Under the pieces are notes generated by a model. It made no database searches. It was not told the DNA's origin and saw nothing but the letters and a program-made list of their open reading frames with translations. A DNA stretch of 64,000 nt from Paragyromitra xinjiangensis (lineage: Eukaryota; Ascomycota; Pezizomycetes; Pezizales; Discinaceae). Of the stretch, positions 21,356 to 32,973 are shown piece after piece. The DNA lies in the NCBI GenBank assembly GCA_038503065.1, contig JBCAMK010000015.1, positions 62,001 through 126,000 of the forward strand, written 5' to 3'. Made by a program: the position numbers and the translations under genes. The number at the start of each line of letters is the position of its first letter. Position 1 is the stretch's first letter.

Positions 21356-23353
21356 TCAAGCAACAGCAAGCAAGTTCACTGATTTAGGATACAACCCCAG
21401 CCACTTCAGCAAATTATGCCTGTTCATGAAATCCCTCTGCACCTTCCCAAAGAAGTATATAAAGACAGACACAACACATATAGCAGTCTGAATAGCGCCC
21501 ATGATATCAAAGACTCTCGCCGGACCCTAAACAGAATAGATGTCAGCATCGTACCAATCCAGATCAACAATGAAGAATCATACGTCTGTATTGACCCATC
21601 CAACAAGGAAATAGGTTGATCCGAAAGCGAAAAAGTTCTTCAATAACAGCATGGAAACCAGCATTTCCACAGATATATCACGATGGGCATCGAGAATATA
21701 TGAGAAGGTCGCCGTGCAGCTCATTACGACCGCGAAGGTCAAGAAACCGTATAGAACTGAAGGCACAATCCAGTGCAGATGAGCCTCTGCTACATGGCCG
21801 TATGCATAAAGGCCTGGAAGTCCAAACATAGCGACCGGGATCACCATAAGAATCCGGAATTCTGGCTCGTAGACGTTGTTATTCTTTCGGGCCATCCATT
21901 TTGCAGAGGAGTCGGATAGTAGGCTACCGACAAGGTAGGCAATCAATGCACCGATGAATGGCGCACAGTACATATAACCTAATTGCTCCGGTGTGAAATT
22001 CGTTGGAGGACCAGCAAACATTTGTGCAAGCACCACGGAGACGGCAATACCCTACAGATTAAGATCTATTAGCAAATGAAACAAACTCCCATAGAAGCTG
22101 CACCTCACATACCCAAGTGATGAAAGACCCTTGAAAAAGGAACGCCCAGATTGTAGCCGGATAGAAAAAGAGAGCAAGAGGAGTAAGGAGTAGTTTGAAG
22201 AAACTCTCATCAGAGAACCTTCCATTATACACTCTCAACTCCTGCACAAAAGTCCTCTTCTTCTCTCCACCCGCTGAGTCGTCAGACGAAATCGGCTCTG
22301 CCCCAGATAAAACCTGCGCTTCCTTTGCACCCGCATCCTGAGGCGTGCGCACCTCATTAGACTTTTCTAGCTCCTCCTCCAACTCACTGAGGTTATCTCC
22401 TGACGCGTAATCGGTATTGAAAATGGCCGGTCGATTGTAAGCACTCTCTGGCACAAGCAGAAAAACCAAAACCATACATGGGCCCAGGAATGCGCTGATG
22501 ATTTGGAACTGAGACCGCCAGCCGTGTTTCGTAGATATATAGCCACCGAGGACGGGCATGAAGTAGCTGCTGCCCAAGAAAGTCAAGTTATAGAAGGCGA
22601 TTCGCTTTCCACGTTGGTGAACCTGTATCTCTGTAAGTACTTATCCAATCCAAATGAAACCCCAAATTACCAACTCACAAAGTACATATCCCCGATAGTT
22701 GACGGCACAATTGTCTCGAAAGCGCCCAATCCCAAGCCCTGCAGAACACGAGAACCCAAGAAGCTATTCGCACTAGTCGCAGTGGCATTCCAGATCGCGC
22801 CGATAAAAAGGAGAGTTATCGACACAAGGTAGACCGGCCGTTTACCCCAAACTCTACCAACAGCAGAGCCAATGAGTCCTGCAACCCCTGCGGGCCAAAA
22901 TTGCCATCCTGAGAATGTCGCCACAACCTCGTAAGTAGTGTGGAACTCCTTCACCAGAACAGCGTTTATAGGCGCAATAGCAGGTCCAAGTACAGCAGCT
23001 ATTCAATTGAAGTTAGCGAATGAATAAAAGCTAATTTTATCAATGACAAATTACTTACCGACTGCCGCGGAGAGACACAGAATAAACAACGTAAGATCCC
23101 GTTTCCACAACGGCCAGTTCTAAGACAATTAGATAGCTATCCAATCGCTACACCTATTCCGAGAAAATCATACCAGAGGATCATTAGGCGAGTTCGATGG
23201 CTGCGGGACAAGCAGCATATTCGATTCTTTACCAGTCGCATGTTTAAGGTTTCTTCCCCGTGCAGGCGACTCTTCCGAGCTCTGCTCGTCGTACAGCTTG
23301 GCGGTCCCTGGCACATGCCTTGGAGGCTTCGGTTCATAAATCCACATACCCAT
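21356..23353 (-). CDS. MFS transporter, drug:H+ antiporter type
   Basis: Plasma-membrane transporter of the major facilitator superfamily. From ATG 23353 there is a hydrophilic N-terminus (MGMWIYEPKPPRHVPGTAK), then after introns WPLWKRDLTLFILCLSAAV, a first-half set of helices with the loop motif GSAVGRVWGKRPVYL, LQGLGLGAFETIVPSTIGD, and YFMPVLGGYISTKHGWRSQF. A long charged central loop (ELEEELEKSNEVR) follows, then the second half and a last exon starting GPARVFDIMGAIQTA and ending at 21356. About six introns with consistent phases. The length and central loop fit the DHA1-like fungal exporters. The substrate is not readable. It looks intact. Confidence 0.85.
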
Positions 23354-25994
23354 TGCGAGAACAGTGAGATCGTATCGTCAATCGAATTTTCAGAAGGAAT
23401 AGTTATCGTAGTGCAGAATATATAGACCTGGGTAACTAGCGGATCTTATGATTCCGGCGCCCTCGCATATTTGTTTTTTTTTCAATCCAAATTTTCAAGA
23501 CCTGGTCATCTGCTGTCTGCCGGATACAAGTTGCAATAGAATTTGTCGGAACACAAGGTTAGACATATATCCATTATATTATCCCGCATATACGATCCTG
23601 CAGGGAGAACAGCGATAGGCCATTCCAATCCACATCTCGCTATGAAAAAAAAAAAAATCTTCCGTCCCAAAACACATCCCTCGAATGCAAATCCTCCATC
23701 CCCGATCGAACCTGGATGGTTGTTTCCTCTATATATCGCTCTAACTGCAGACTTGGTGTGGCAATTATCGTCTGATATGTTGCGTAATGTCTCCTACAAG
23801 CAGATCCCCCGCTTGTATCCTGATCGTTCATGCATGGGGTCAACGTGCTGAAAAACGGTTTGTTCGCCATCCCCCTTGTGCTCGACAGGTCCCTGCCTAT
23901 TCGCGATGTAGAAGACAATTAAGCGGTCCGTGCAATTCGTTAACGTCCATCGCGCATGGCCTGGGCATCTTGAACTTCCGCATGTTCTGTTTGAATTCCG
24001 ATATGTCCAGATCGTGAAATCCAATCGCTTGAAAGAGGGGCGCAAAAAAAACAGGATTTTTCCCCACTTCCCCTCCACTATCAAGAGGGAACTCGACACA
24101 GCAATACCGTGACCGAGACCACCTGCGACTCGCTCGTTGTGCAACAGAGTAACAGCTGCAATAATAAAAACATCTTCCTGGTAGTGTCGAGAAGACCCAC
24201 GAACTGCATGGGATGCAAGAACCCGCACCTGGTTTCAACTCTCTCCATATTAAAATCAACCCAGAATGACATCGTTTTGCGTATAGAACCCCGTCTGACC
24301 CAGCGGAATATATGCTGGATTGGTACAAAGATTCGCTAGTCCTCCGAGCAATAGTAGTAACCCGCGAAACCCCGGCCCGTAAACGACCAGGTAAGGCGTT
24401 TCACGAACCCGTCTCGCTTGACTGGCTTGTAGCGAACTTATCCGGGGGTCACCCCTATAAGCTTCGTTACCACGATGGGGAGACGGAGGATTAGGTCTGT
24501 GGAACCAACAAAAGGAATATCTCTGCAGGTTCTTGCGCAACACCTGCATTATCGTATCGTTCAAAAGGCACATTTATATTGCACTTGCACTCGATAAATA
24601 CTTATATACCGCAATCGCGATTAAGTGGGTGTAGCCCTCAGGGCTTCCCTCATAATCAATCAAGCCTCAACTAGCCATAGAGAAATTTAGCACCGAGTAG
24701 ACACGTTCCTAGTGAGAACGAAGTTCCTAGTGAAAGTATCAGGAACACCCGGTCATATCACCAGGGTAAGGGTTGCTATCCAAGAGCCCACCAATGTTTC
24801 CCCGTTGTCGATCGTGCCAGGGTTTCACAGTAAGCGATATATGATATGCCGCAGCATGAATCGAATTAGATACCCTACTCATACCCGGCCGCAGACATGG
24901 GGATAAATAAATTAAAGATCAGGGGATTTATCTCCAATGATTTCTTCGCAACAGTGAAGTGGATCTTTATACTCGCTGAAAACTCCAGCTATGGTGCCAG
25001 CAACATCAACCCCGATAATACTATGAGTTGATCCAAGATTCATGTAGGGACTTCATGCACGCCTTGAAACCTTAACCGACTGGAAGCGTAAACGAGATGC
25101 TGCAAAGATAAACGAGGTTTTCGCTCAACCGTTTGTGTCGCATCATCGCGTGCGTATCGTTCATATTTTTTATCCCCGCGCCTCGGCCGAACCAGTTGTA
25201 TTCGCAACAGCCCGGTTAGTTAAAAAAATGAGCTCAAATATCACGGTCAACCCCCCATGGTCTTTTAGCACGGAGAGGCACTCTATCTGGAGTCTAGACC
25301 GATCGGTCAGGATGCAGAGATATTGAATATCGGCCATGAGCATAAAAAGGCACTTGGCGGGTGCCTTCTCTCCTAGCTCGATCAAGTATTGCTGATTTGT
25401 TGATATCGCTTGGGATTAATTGCACTTCAGTGCTTGAAACGTCAGGCTCAGGGAATTCTTCCGAAATTATGACCTTGAGCCCTATGGTCCAGACCCAGGA
25501 TGGAACTGCCAAAGATATATGTTCAAGCTAACACTGTTCAGAGAAGAAGCCATGAGAGAATTAAAACCCAGGGCCAAAAGTCTGCGACCAGGCTCCTAGT
25601 AGGGCATCAGCAACACAAAGGCTCTGTGATTAATACCTCCCTCCCGCCCCTTGGCTACTTCACTGCATTTCAACCATTCTAGAAGGCTGATCTTCGTATC
25701 TGCTTTAGCCAAATTACCCATTGGACTCGATGTAGGCGGTAGAGTGTGGGTGTCTGGGCTCAGGAGGGGAACCTCATCCGATACGACGTGAAGTCTACCA
25801 GCACCCCAAAACCTCTGTAGAACAGAAGCTCCACGCGGAAGAGGTCGTAAAACGCCTCAGAATCGTGCCATTCCGCCAAGACATATTTACGGCACAGGCG
25901 AAAATGGACATGCTGTGATCCCGCTCCGAGATATCACCCATAGACTTCACTCCCTCTTCCCCCCACCCCTTAATCCGCCATATCCTCCATCAAG
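23354..25994. other. Large gene-free stretch
   Basis: 2.6 kb with overlapping short open frames on both strands (notably 23794-24328 minus). These show no motif, no splice-consistent extension and biased residues such as many Arg/Cys/Ser. Possibly an old decayed gene or repeat. Nothing can be supported. The MFS promoter should lie in its first few hundred bases. Confidence 0.35.
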
Positions 25995-26749
25995 ATGACT
26001 TCTCCTTCCTCCGACGCTGCCGCAAAGCAGCGGATAATCAACCACATGAATGGCGACCATTCATCATCTCTCAGCGACTACCTCCAATACTACTCGCGAC
26101 TCCCAGCATCTATCGCCTCCACAGCAGAACTGGTCGATCTATCACTAACCCAGATGACGATCTCAACGAGATCCTCACCAACCGGAACAACAACAACATA
26201 CATCCCGATCCGACCAGCACCGATGGAGTCACTCCGTGATGCTCGAGAGCGACTAGTCTTCATGGCCAACGAAGCTATGGAAGGACTTGGCAAAAGCCCG
26301 TATATCGTGGACTTCTATGCATCACCAAGGGGCTTCGTTCAATGGGCGACTAGATTCGCTGTCTGCTTGGGCTTCTACAGTTTCTCGTTCTCAAGTAATT
26401 TCGAAAAGGGGGCGTATATCCGAGAGTAAAGCCCCACCTTAGAAAAGCCTCCCCAATGCCTGATGCATATAGCTGACCCCTAGATAGATATCTCCTCTTC
26501 TTCAGTCCTACACTGGCCGATATTTGCAAACAGTACCATTTTACTTGGCTCATTCTGATGCTGGTGATTCACTTCGTCGAGGGTATTCACATGGCAAAAT
26601 CCCGTCTACGTAAACACGGGACGCCTCAGTACAGCTATGTGTGGTGGCAGTGGGTTATCAGCACTTTCTTCGAGGGCATGGGCAGCTTCTTTAGATTCGA
26701 TCAGGTCGTTGAAGAACTCAAGGCGAAGAAGTTGAAAGAGAAACACTAA
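25995..26749 (+). CDS. DUF2470 domain protein
   Basis: Two exons with the intron at 26426-26505 joining IRD to PTLADICKQYHF in frame. The N-terminal domain shows the DUF2470 signature (QRIINHMNGDHSSSLSDYLQ), a fold related to the heme-utilisation/FMN-binding split-barrel proteins. The second exon is hydrophobic and then basic (FTWLILMLVIHFVEGIHMAK), probably one or two membrane segments, ending in a Lys-rich tail. A hydrophobic patch also ends exon 1 (FAVCLGFYSFSFS). Length is about 224 residues. The domain call is good; the biological role is unknown. Confidence 0.85.
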
Positions 26750-27203
26750 GTGAATAAGATAAGTCTTAAGTTTTATCGTTAGAATGATTATCGATATCCT
26801 AAACTTTGAATGAGTGATGAGGCGGTTCTGTGTTGTGAGAAATACCAGAGGTTTCTACACACTCACAAGTGTGACGCAATTTCATGCCCCACAGTATCAT
26901 AGCGTTCCTGTGATCCTTCTACATACAAGTCACGAGTCCAGAATTCTCCCACACTCACTCGTAAATAATATATCTAGGTAATAGATATATTTACAGTAGC
27001 AGTACCAACCAAAAACCGAAATGCTGATTGGCACACGATGCAAATTATGCTCCACGTGCAAATACGAAGAAAATGGTGTTGTGGATTGCCAAGAACAAAG
27101 TCATAGCTCGCTACACCCAGAAGAATTTAAGTCTCGTTCGCAAAATATCCCATCTTGAAACAATCAATCCTTGTTAGTTTAAAAAAATTAAAAAGAATAA
27201 TGA
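26750..27203. other. Intergenic
   Basis: 3' region of the DUF2470 gene and 3' flank of the minus-strand tRNA. A T-rich terminator-like run for the tRNA (TTTAATTTTTTTAAA on the minus strand) lies at about 27180-27195. No gene seen. Confidence 0.4.
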
Positions 27204-27275
27204 CTCCGATGCGGGGAATCGAACCCCGATCTGCTCGGTGAAAGCGAGCGATGCTAACCGTTACACCACATCGGA
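27204..27275 (-). tRNA. tRNA-Glu (anticodon TTC)
   Basis: 72-nt cloverleaf. Acceptor stem TCCGATG pairs with CATCGGA, the D arm includes GGTTAGCA, the anticodon loop is CTTTCAC, and the T arm is GGGGTTCGATTCCCC. No intron. It differs from the copy at 29039 by a compensated base pair in the acceptor stem. Confidence 0.95.
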
Positions 27276-27677
27276 TATATTTACACTAAAATGTTTATCA
27301 TTTAGATACCACTTTTGAAAAACTACAACCCTAACCCTATAAACCAGTCTCACTCGATTGATTGATCCATTGATTGATAAACTGGTCTCACTTAATTTAT
27401 TTGTTCAACCATATCATTACTAGTAGTCTTAGCACCATACAGGCCTAAGCTTTGCTTGCAGTTTCGCTACTGGCAATAAACGCCCTTTCATCCATCGTAG
27501 ATATGTAGTTCATAGCAAACAATCGTGTTAGAGGGAGAACCACTGCGAGTTGCGGGCCCTCTCAATCTCAGCTTAAAGGGCTTGAAAACTTCTATCAATT
27601 AAACAAGAGTATCTAATACCATCCATACTCATACCACACCCCTGCGTAGACGTAATATACGCCCCCAAGATACCTAT
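27276..27677. other. Intergenic
   Basis: Contains short near-repeats of GATTGATCCATTGATTGATAAACTGG type around 27355-27390. No gene seen. Confidence 0.35.
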
Positions 27678-28514
27678 CTACGCATCTTTATATTCACCAC
27701 CCCGACTCCCACTCCCTCCGAATACTTCATAACGCTCGCGTAACGGTAACAGCCATATATCATCGCCCCATCCCTCTCCGAATTTTACGTTCCAGACCCG
27801 CACGTCTCTAAATGGATATATCATCCCCTCACGGAACGCCCCCAAAGAAGGATCCCAATCAAGGCGCTGGAGAGCAAATTTATCGCTTAGTTTTCTTCCT
27901 GATATAGATTCAAAGACATCTCGAAGCGTCGTATCCGCACAGATGAGGTGTTTTGTGAACCACACAAACGAGTCTTTCGCACCCATGGCGGTCTTTGGAT
28001 CACTGATGAGGATATAACACCAGTAATGGTCGTGGCCCGGAGCTTTCCGGCACAGCCGGTCTGCGGGATAGTGATGTTCCCGCAGGTACCCGAGAAAGCT
28101 GAGCGATCTATCTAAAATGTACACAAACCCTCGGTCGTAGAAGTCATGCTCGATGGTCGTATCGCTCCACCCTGGCTGGGGCTCTATAAACCATTGCATC
28201 ATCCCTAACCTTGACCCTAGTACGTACTTACATTGTAGGTAAGGATAGTCCACGATGAGCATTGGAGGCACAGGTCGAGGCGAAGAATCGATTTTCTGAA
28301 TAGGCCATACTTTGTAATCACCTCCTTCATTAATCTTTGTCTTGTCAAGGACCTCTTGGATGTTAGGGCTGGCTGGTGTTTCTTCCATGTCCACTATCCT
28401 AAAGATCTTAAAACCACCCAAGCCGGCATCATCCTCAGCCTTGACATATCGTATTCGATATTCTATTATCACGGGAGGGCCCATCACAAGGCTAGTTGAC
28501 TGAGAGCTCGACAT
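27678..28514 (-). CDS. Conserved-looking hypothetical protein
   Basis: Single-exon protein of about 278 residues. The frame is open up to 28595, but the first in-frame ATG is 28514 (MSSSQSTSLVMGPPVIIEYR), preceded by a pyrimidine-rich leader and a TTTAAA box near 28600. The protein is mixed alpha/beta and rich in Trp, Tyr and Asp, with segments such as YRIRYVKAEDDAGLGGFKIF and GWGDDIWLLPLRERYEVF. No signal peptide, membrane segment or recognised motif. It looks like a soluble protein of unknown function. Confidence 0.65.
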   Translation of the reverse strand: MSSSQSTSLVMGPPVIIEYRIRYVKAEDDAGLGGFKIFRIVDMEETPASPNIQEVLDKTKINEGGDYKVWPIQKIDSSPRPVPPMLIVDYPYLQCKYVLGSRLGMMQWFIEPQPGWSDTTIEHDFYDRGFVYILDRSLSFLGYLREHHYPADRLCRKAPGHDHYWCYILISDPKTAMGAKDSFVWFTKHLICADTTLRDVFESISGRKLSDKFALQRLDWDPSLGAFREGMIYPFRDVRVWNVKFGEGWGDDIWLLPLRERYEVFGGSGSRGGEYKDA

Positions 28515-29038
28515 CGAAAGCAAATAGAATGCAGTGAGGCGAGGTTGAGGAGTAATGAGGTGGGCTGGGGTTGAAGCGAAGTCGAGTGAGAGCAATCAGC
28601 CTTTAAATAGGATTTAGTGAACATAACGCACGTGCTCCAGGATAGAGATAGTTTACGACAACGCATAGTATTTCACAGTCTGGGTAATATTCCGCCCCAG
28701 TTCCCCTTCCCTTTTGCTAAAGCTTTCATCTAACAATGCATGTAGCTCATGTCCTTATAAAGCGCCAGGCGTAGACAGGTGTGTCCCATCATTTGCCTGC
28801 TATGCCAAGAGCCAGCAAATCCCGAGGACACTCCTTCTCTTGGCCAAGTGATAACTCATGATCCACATATGTCTCGAAAGAACATGCTTCAAGCACACTA
28901 GCTCAAGCACCATGCGAACCACCGCCACACCCAAAAATAAACTTAGACACCAGCAGGAAGCAGAACAGCATAACGTCATGCGCTTCGCTCAACTATTGTC
29001 TTAAATTCCCATAACCCCTCCAGAGCCGACTAGCATGA
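28515..29038. other. Intergenic promoter region
   Basis: 5' side of the hypothetical gene and 5' flank of the plus-strand tRNA. No other gene seen. Confidence 0.4.
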
Positions 29039-29110
29039 TCCGTTGTGGTGTAACGGCTAGCATCGCTCGCTTTCACCGAGCAGATCGGGGTTCGATTCCC
29101 CGCAACGGAG
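29039..29110 (+). tRNA. tRNA-Glu (anticodon TTC), second copy
   Basis: 72-nt cloverleaf with acceptor stem TCCGTTG/CAACGGA, anticodon loop CTTTCAC and T arm GGGGTTCGATTCCCC. Nearly identical to the copy at 27204 except for a swapped acceptor pair and one D-loop base (GGCTAGCA versus GGTTAGCA). Confidence 0.95.
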
Positions 29111-29452
29111 ATCAACTTTTGCTGCTCTCCAGGCAGCTCCCTAACGCCGATAATCCCATATCGAGACACACTTCAAGCACTATTCTACCCTAATAGCATT
29201 GAGACTTCTTCTCGAGAAATAGATTTATATACAGATATCTCCTCACTAGCGTAACTCCACTTCCTCCATAGTCTCGACAAAGGGAAGGCACACATCAAAG
29301 AGTTGAAGTAACAAATAAAAGTTGTAATAAGAGGAGGGAGGAATATGTCGCTACATAACCATACTCCCCCTGCCGGTATCTGGCACTCAGTGCCTAGCAA
29401 CGAATTAGAAGAAAAATATATACACAAATAAAACCTCCACCCAAGAACCCAA

Positions 29453-31840
29453 CTAGTTCACAGTCCGCATCGTCCCTTGAAGCCCCGTATCCAGTCCTGT
29501 GATGACACGCTTTAGTGTTCGTGTACGTAGCTCATACAATCTTCCCCCAGGCAGTGCGGAAGGGTCTGGCACCAAAAGGTTTTGTGATGGTTGTGGTGTT
29601 GGGCCTCGTGTTGGCTGTGGGGTGGTGCTAAACGTAGGGTTAGATACGCTGCGGGAGTGTTGTGATGTTGGGACCGGTTTTCGGGGGACTTTGTAGATGG
29701 TTAGAGGGGCGACTGTGACCGGTGCTGAAGAGGTTGCGTAAGACGCAGGAGGGGACGTCTGTGATCTAGGAGGAGCCATGTAAGATGTAGGAGGGGACGT
29801 CTGTGATCTAGGAGCCATATAAAATGTAGGAGGGGGCGTCTGTGATCTAGGAGCCATATAAAATGTAGGAGGGGGCGTCTGTGATCTAGGAGGAGCCGCG
29901 TAGGATGTAGGAGGGACCATATGAGATATAGCCGAAGCTGCATAAGATGTAGGTGGGGTCGTGAGAGACGCAGAACTAGCCATGACAGACGCAGAGCCGG
30001 TACTAGCAGTGCGTGGACGGGTGATAGAGCCACTCCCAGTAGCCGTAGGTGTACGAGCAGCGCTAGTATTGGCAGTAGTAGGTCGACTCAGATGGATGCT
30101 AGGAACAGGAGGGATCGGAGGAAGCGCAGTGAATGGCAAAAGTGACATAGCACTAATAGCAGTGATAGGGTCAGGGCTCCCCGGGCTGGCAGGGTCAAGA
30201 ACGATACCAGTTGAAGTCTGGAAGCTGTGTAATTTCTCTATTATGGAAACCAGCATCTCAACGAGTGCTGTTGCGTCGGTTTCTCCCGTTTCGAACATGT
30301 AGGTTACTTTTCCGCTACCGTCGTATTCGGTGGTTTCTCCAACCCGCGAAATCGTGCTGAATTTGGGACCTGCAAAGTTGTTTGCTGTTATCGAGCCAAT
30401 GAACTTGATTGGGCTCTGTATGTATTGTCGCAGGACGAATTCCCCATTCCTGCTCTGCAGGACTAGATGTACGCCGTTGGAGTCGTAGCAAGGGACCAGG
30501 AACAGCGTCGAGCTTTTAAAGAGACTGTACAGACTCAGCTTTGTCGACGGGAGCTCCCCCTTCACACGGATAGAAAAATCGGCATTCGCAACCACACGTT
30601 GGATGTTCATCTCAAAAACCGCATCATCATCCAACTCATCATCCAGCGCCAACGTATTCACGCTCGCCAGCTGCACCGTCTTCTTCAACAACGCAAGAGC
30701 CTTCTCCGCTTCAGCTGCACAGTGTTTCCCCAGCGAGTTGCGGCGGAATGGAGTTCGACTACTACTCGGCTTCATATCGCTAAAGATCAGTCGGGCTTGT
30801 GTCTTGATGGGTTCCGAGACGTTCCTGCCTTCACAGGTTCTCACTCGGACACGATTAATAGTCAAGATCGTAGAGGTTTTCGTGTAGATCAGTTGCGGTT
30901 CGAAGTTCTTGCCCACGTCCAGAACAGTCCGTTCCACACGCTCCCCAAATCTCAGCGTTACCCGCGCAAATCGCAGATACGCGTCGTCCTTGAAATTCAC
31001 CGCGTCCAGCGTGCTCGCAGCCAGGATCGACGACTTCGCTGCACTCTTGTATGTCGCAAACCCAATACGATCCACCATAGCATCCAACCGCTTCCACTCA
31101 TCGCCGATTCGAACCTCGAATTGCACATCGACACGACGGAGATATGGCGTTTGCTTAGCGCAGTTCGAGATGATGTAGCATCGCTCCTTCGACTTTACCC
31201 CAGCGTCGAAACCAATTCCAAACGGATGCACCTTTTCCCTCCTCGTAGACTGTAGAAACCGTTTCGCGGCGAGAGAATTGAGAAGCCCCGTCAGTGCTGC
31301 AAAAACCTGGTCCTTTTCCTTACTTGCGAACTTCACACGGACGTAGTGCGCTTCGATGCCCGTATCCTGATTACAGCATATCCCGTATATCTTCCACGAG
31401 AAATCGCGCTTGATATCGCGAACACACCGTGTTGAAGTGGTAGTTTGAAACCGTGAACACCGTTTCTTCGCTACACCAATAATCAGCAACCACCCCACTG
31501 CAGCAACGAAGAGAAGACCATACCCCACGAGCTCGCCGTCGACTTCAAGAAAAGCAATCCAGGCTCAAATAGATTCGCCGGCGTAATCGTGACATTCTTC
31601 GCCTTAGTGCTCCGGTCGTCGCGTTCGTCCCTCGGTAGATTCCAAGTTACATACTCGAGCTCCCTGCAGCGGTTAGCCTCTCGTTCATCCCCCCTCCTCT
31701 GCTCGCGAGGGGCCAACTAACATATCACCGACCGCCTTCACCTTCTCCATCTCCTGCACTGCGCCGCTCAGCGGCTCCGTAGTTGGCGCATCGACAGTGG
31801 CCACGACCACAGCCCTTCCATCTCGTTGTCCGGTCCTCAT
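29453..31840 (-). CDS. Hypothetical protein with Pro-rich tandem repeat tail
   Basis: Three exons inferred: ATG 31840 (MRTGQRDGRAVVVATVD) to 31722, intron 31664-31721, exon 31524-31663 (ELEYVTWNLPRDERDD), intron 31471-31523 with a CTGAT branch-like site, then a long exon from 31470 (KKRCSRFQTTT) to the stop at 29453. Splicing keeps frame and removes an apparent membrane helix that is really intron. The middle is a mixed-fold region with no recognised domain. The last 200 residues are Pro/Ser/Thr-rich, with about six copies of a SQTPPPTFYMAPR-type unit (29740-29940). Likely an intracellular protein of unknown function with a disordered tail. Confidence 0.68.
29735..29945 (-). repeat. In-frame minisatellite in the hypothetical gene
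   Basis: Tandem units of 39-42 bp encoding variants of SYMAPPRSQTSPP. Unit length is a multiple of three, so copy-number change would keep the frame. Confidence 0.8.
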
Positions 31841-32901
31841 CGCGTATTATCTTCGTCCTATCCAGGGACCTCTGTATCGTAGGAGACAATAGAATTGCAA
31901 AAAACACCACACACACCGGTAAGAAAGAGCAAGAAAGAGAAAAAAAAACAGCCTCCCTTTTCACGTCAGCCCTTCAGCTTATACTTGTATTCGACCGTAA
32001 AACTCTCCTAAGCGTAAACGGATGGCCAGAAAGCAGCAAGTTTCAAGATGACCCAAGAACGGGAGGAGGGTGGGAAGGGTCTTATAACACTAATAAACCA
32101 ACTGGCCTATAACAATTCGCATACAGACCCTATTATTCTAGTCGCCATCTTCCCGCACTCGGAGGGGGGGATGGAAGGATTCTACAAATAACACACCAAT
32201 CAGGACACAGAGATCTTGGAAGCTTCTGCCGAACTGGCGCTTCCGTGGGATGTCCAGATCCATGGACCAACCAGGTTCTGTCCTCTTGTCGAGTCCCAGG
32301 CAGACTCATTTGTAAAGACGTGAATCTGCTTCCGGTCGTTTGTTAATTCATTCACTCGTTCATTCACGGTTTCTTGTATGTTTCGTCTTGGCTGGGAGAG
32401 GATAGCTAACCGGCAATTGTAGAGCCGGCAGAGGATTCTGTGTGGCACTGCATTTCTACCCTGCTCAGCCCCAGCTACCATCAACTCGACCTACCAGTAA
32501 ATTCTATAAAAGGCATGTCTCTGGAATAAATAATCACCTGATGCCGAACACAGGCAGATCCAGTACGTAAGGCTGGTGTAGTGCCACGTTGCTGACATCG
32601 ATGCGATTCGATTCTCTGACGGGTCTTTTAACTGTGGTCTTTGGACAAACCTTCACCTCCAACCCCAGAGCATCCCACGGCCATCACCTAGCGATGTCGA
32701 CTCAAGCTTCAGCTTCCCGCGCTTTATCCGCCCCGAGCAGCTGTATTTGGAACTTGCTTGTCTCTGAAACACGCAAACCCTGGAGATCCATCCCCCATGG
32801 CATCGATTGTCAACCACGAACGAGGATCAGAAACGAAACACACAAGGCAAACAACCCAGCTCAACGCCAACACTATTGCTAGGGACAAAAAGAATGGATT
32901 C
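31841..32901. other. Intergenic
   Basis: Open frames at 32200-32484 (minus) and 32589-32882 (plus) show no motif or supporting splice structure. It holds the promoter of the gene ending at 31840 and the 3' flank of the minus-strand tRNA. Confidence 0.35.
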
Positions 32902-32973
32902 TTCCGTTGCGGGGAATTGAACCCCGATCTAGTCGGTGAGAGCGACTGATGCTAACCATTACACCACAACGGA
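32902..32973 (-). tRNA. tRNA-Glu (anticodon CTC)
   Basis: 72-nt cloverleaf with acceptor TCCGTTG/CAACGGA, anticodon loop CTCTCAC and T arm GGGGTTCAATTCCCC. It reads GAG codons and is the third tRNA-Glu gene within 6 kb. Confidence 0.95.

Noticed and set aside
23794..24328. Overlapping 143-144-residue frames on the minus strand as genes
   Set aside because: Two frames overlap each other; no motif, no promoter-like context, odd composition.
29701..31255. Opposite-strand frames over the 29453-31840 gene (e.g. 30467-31255 plus)
   Set aside because: Shadows of the long coding exon; rich in Arg/His/Gln and without motifs.
31471..31528. Membrane helix at the start of the 29453-31528 frame (GYGLLFVAAVGWLLIIG)
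   Set aside because: It coincides with a 53-nt GT...AG segment with a CTGAT branch-like site whose removal joins two coding exons in frame. There is no ATG at 31528.
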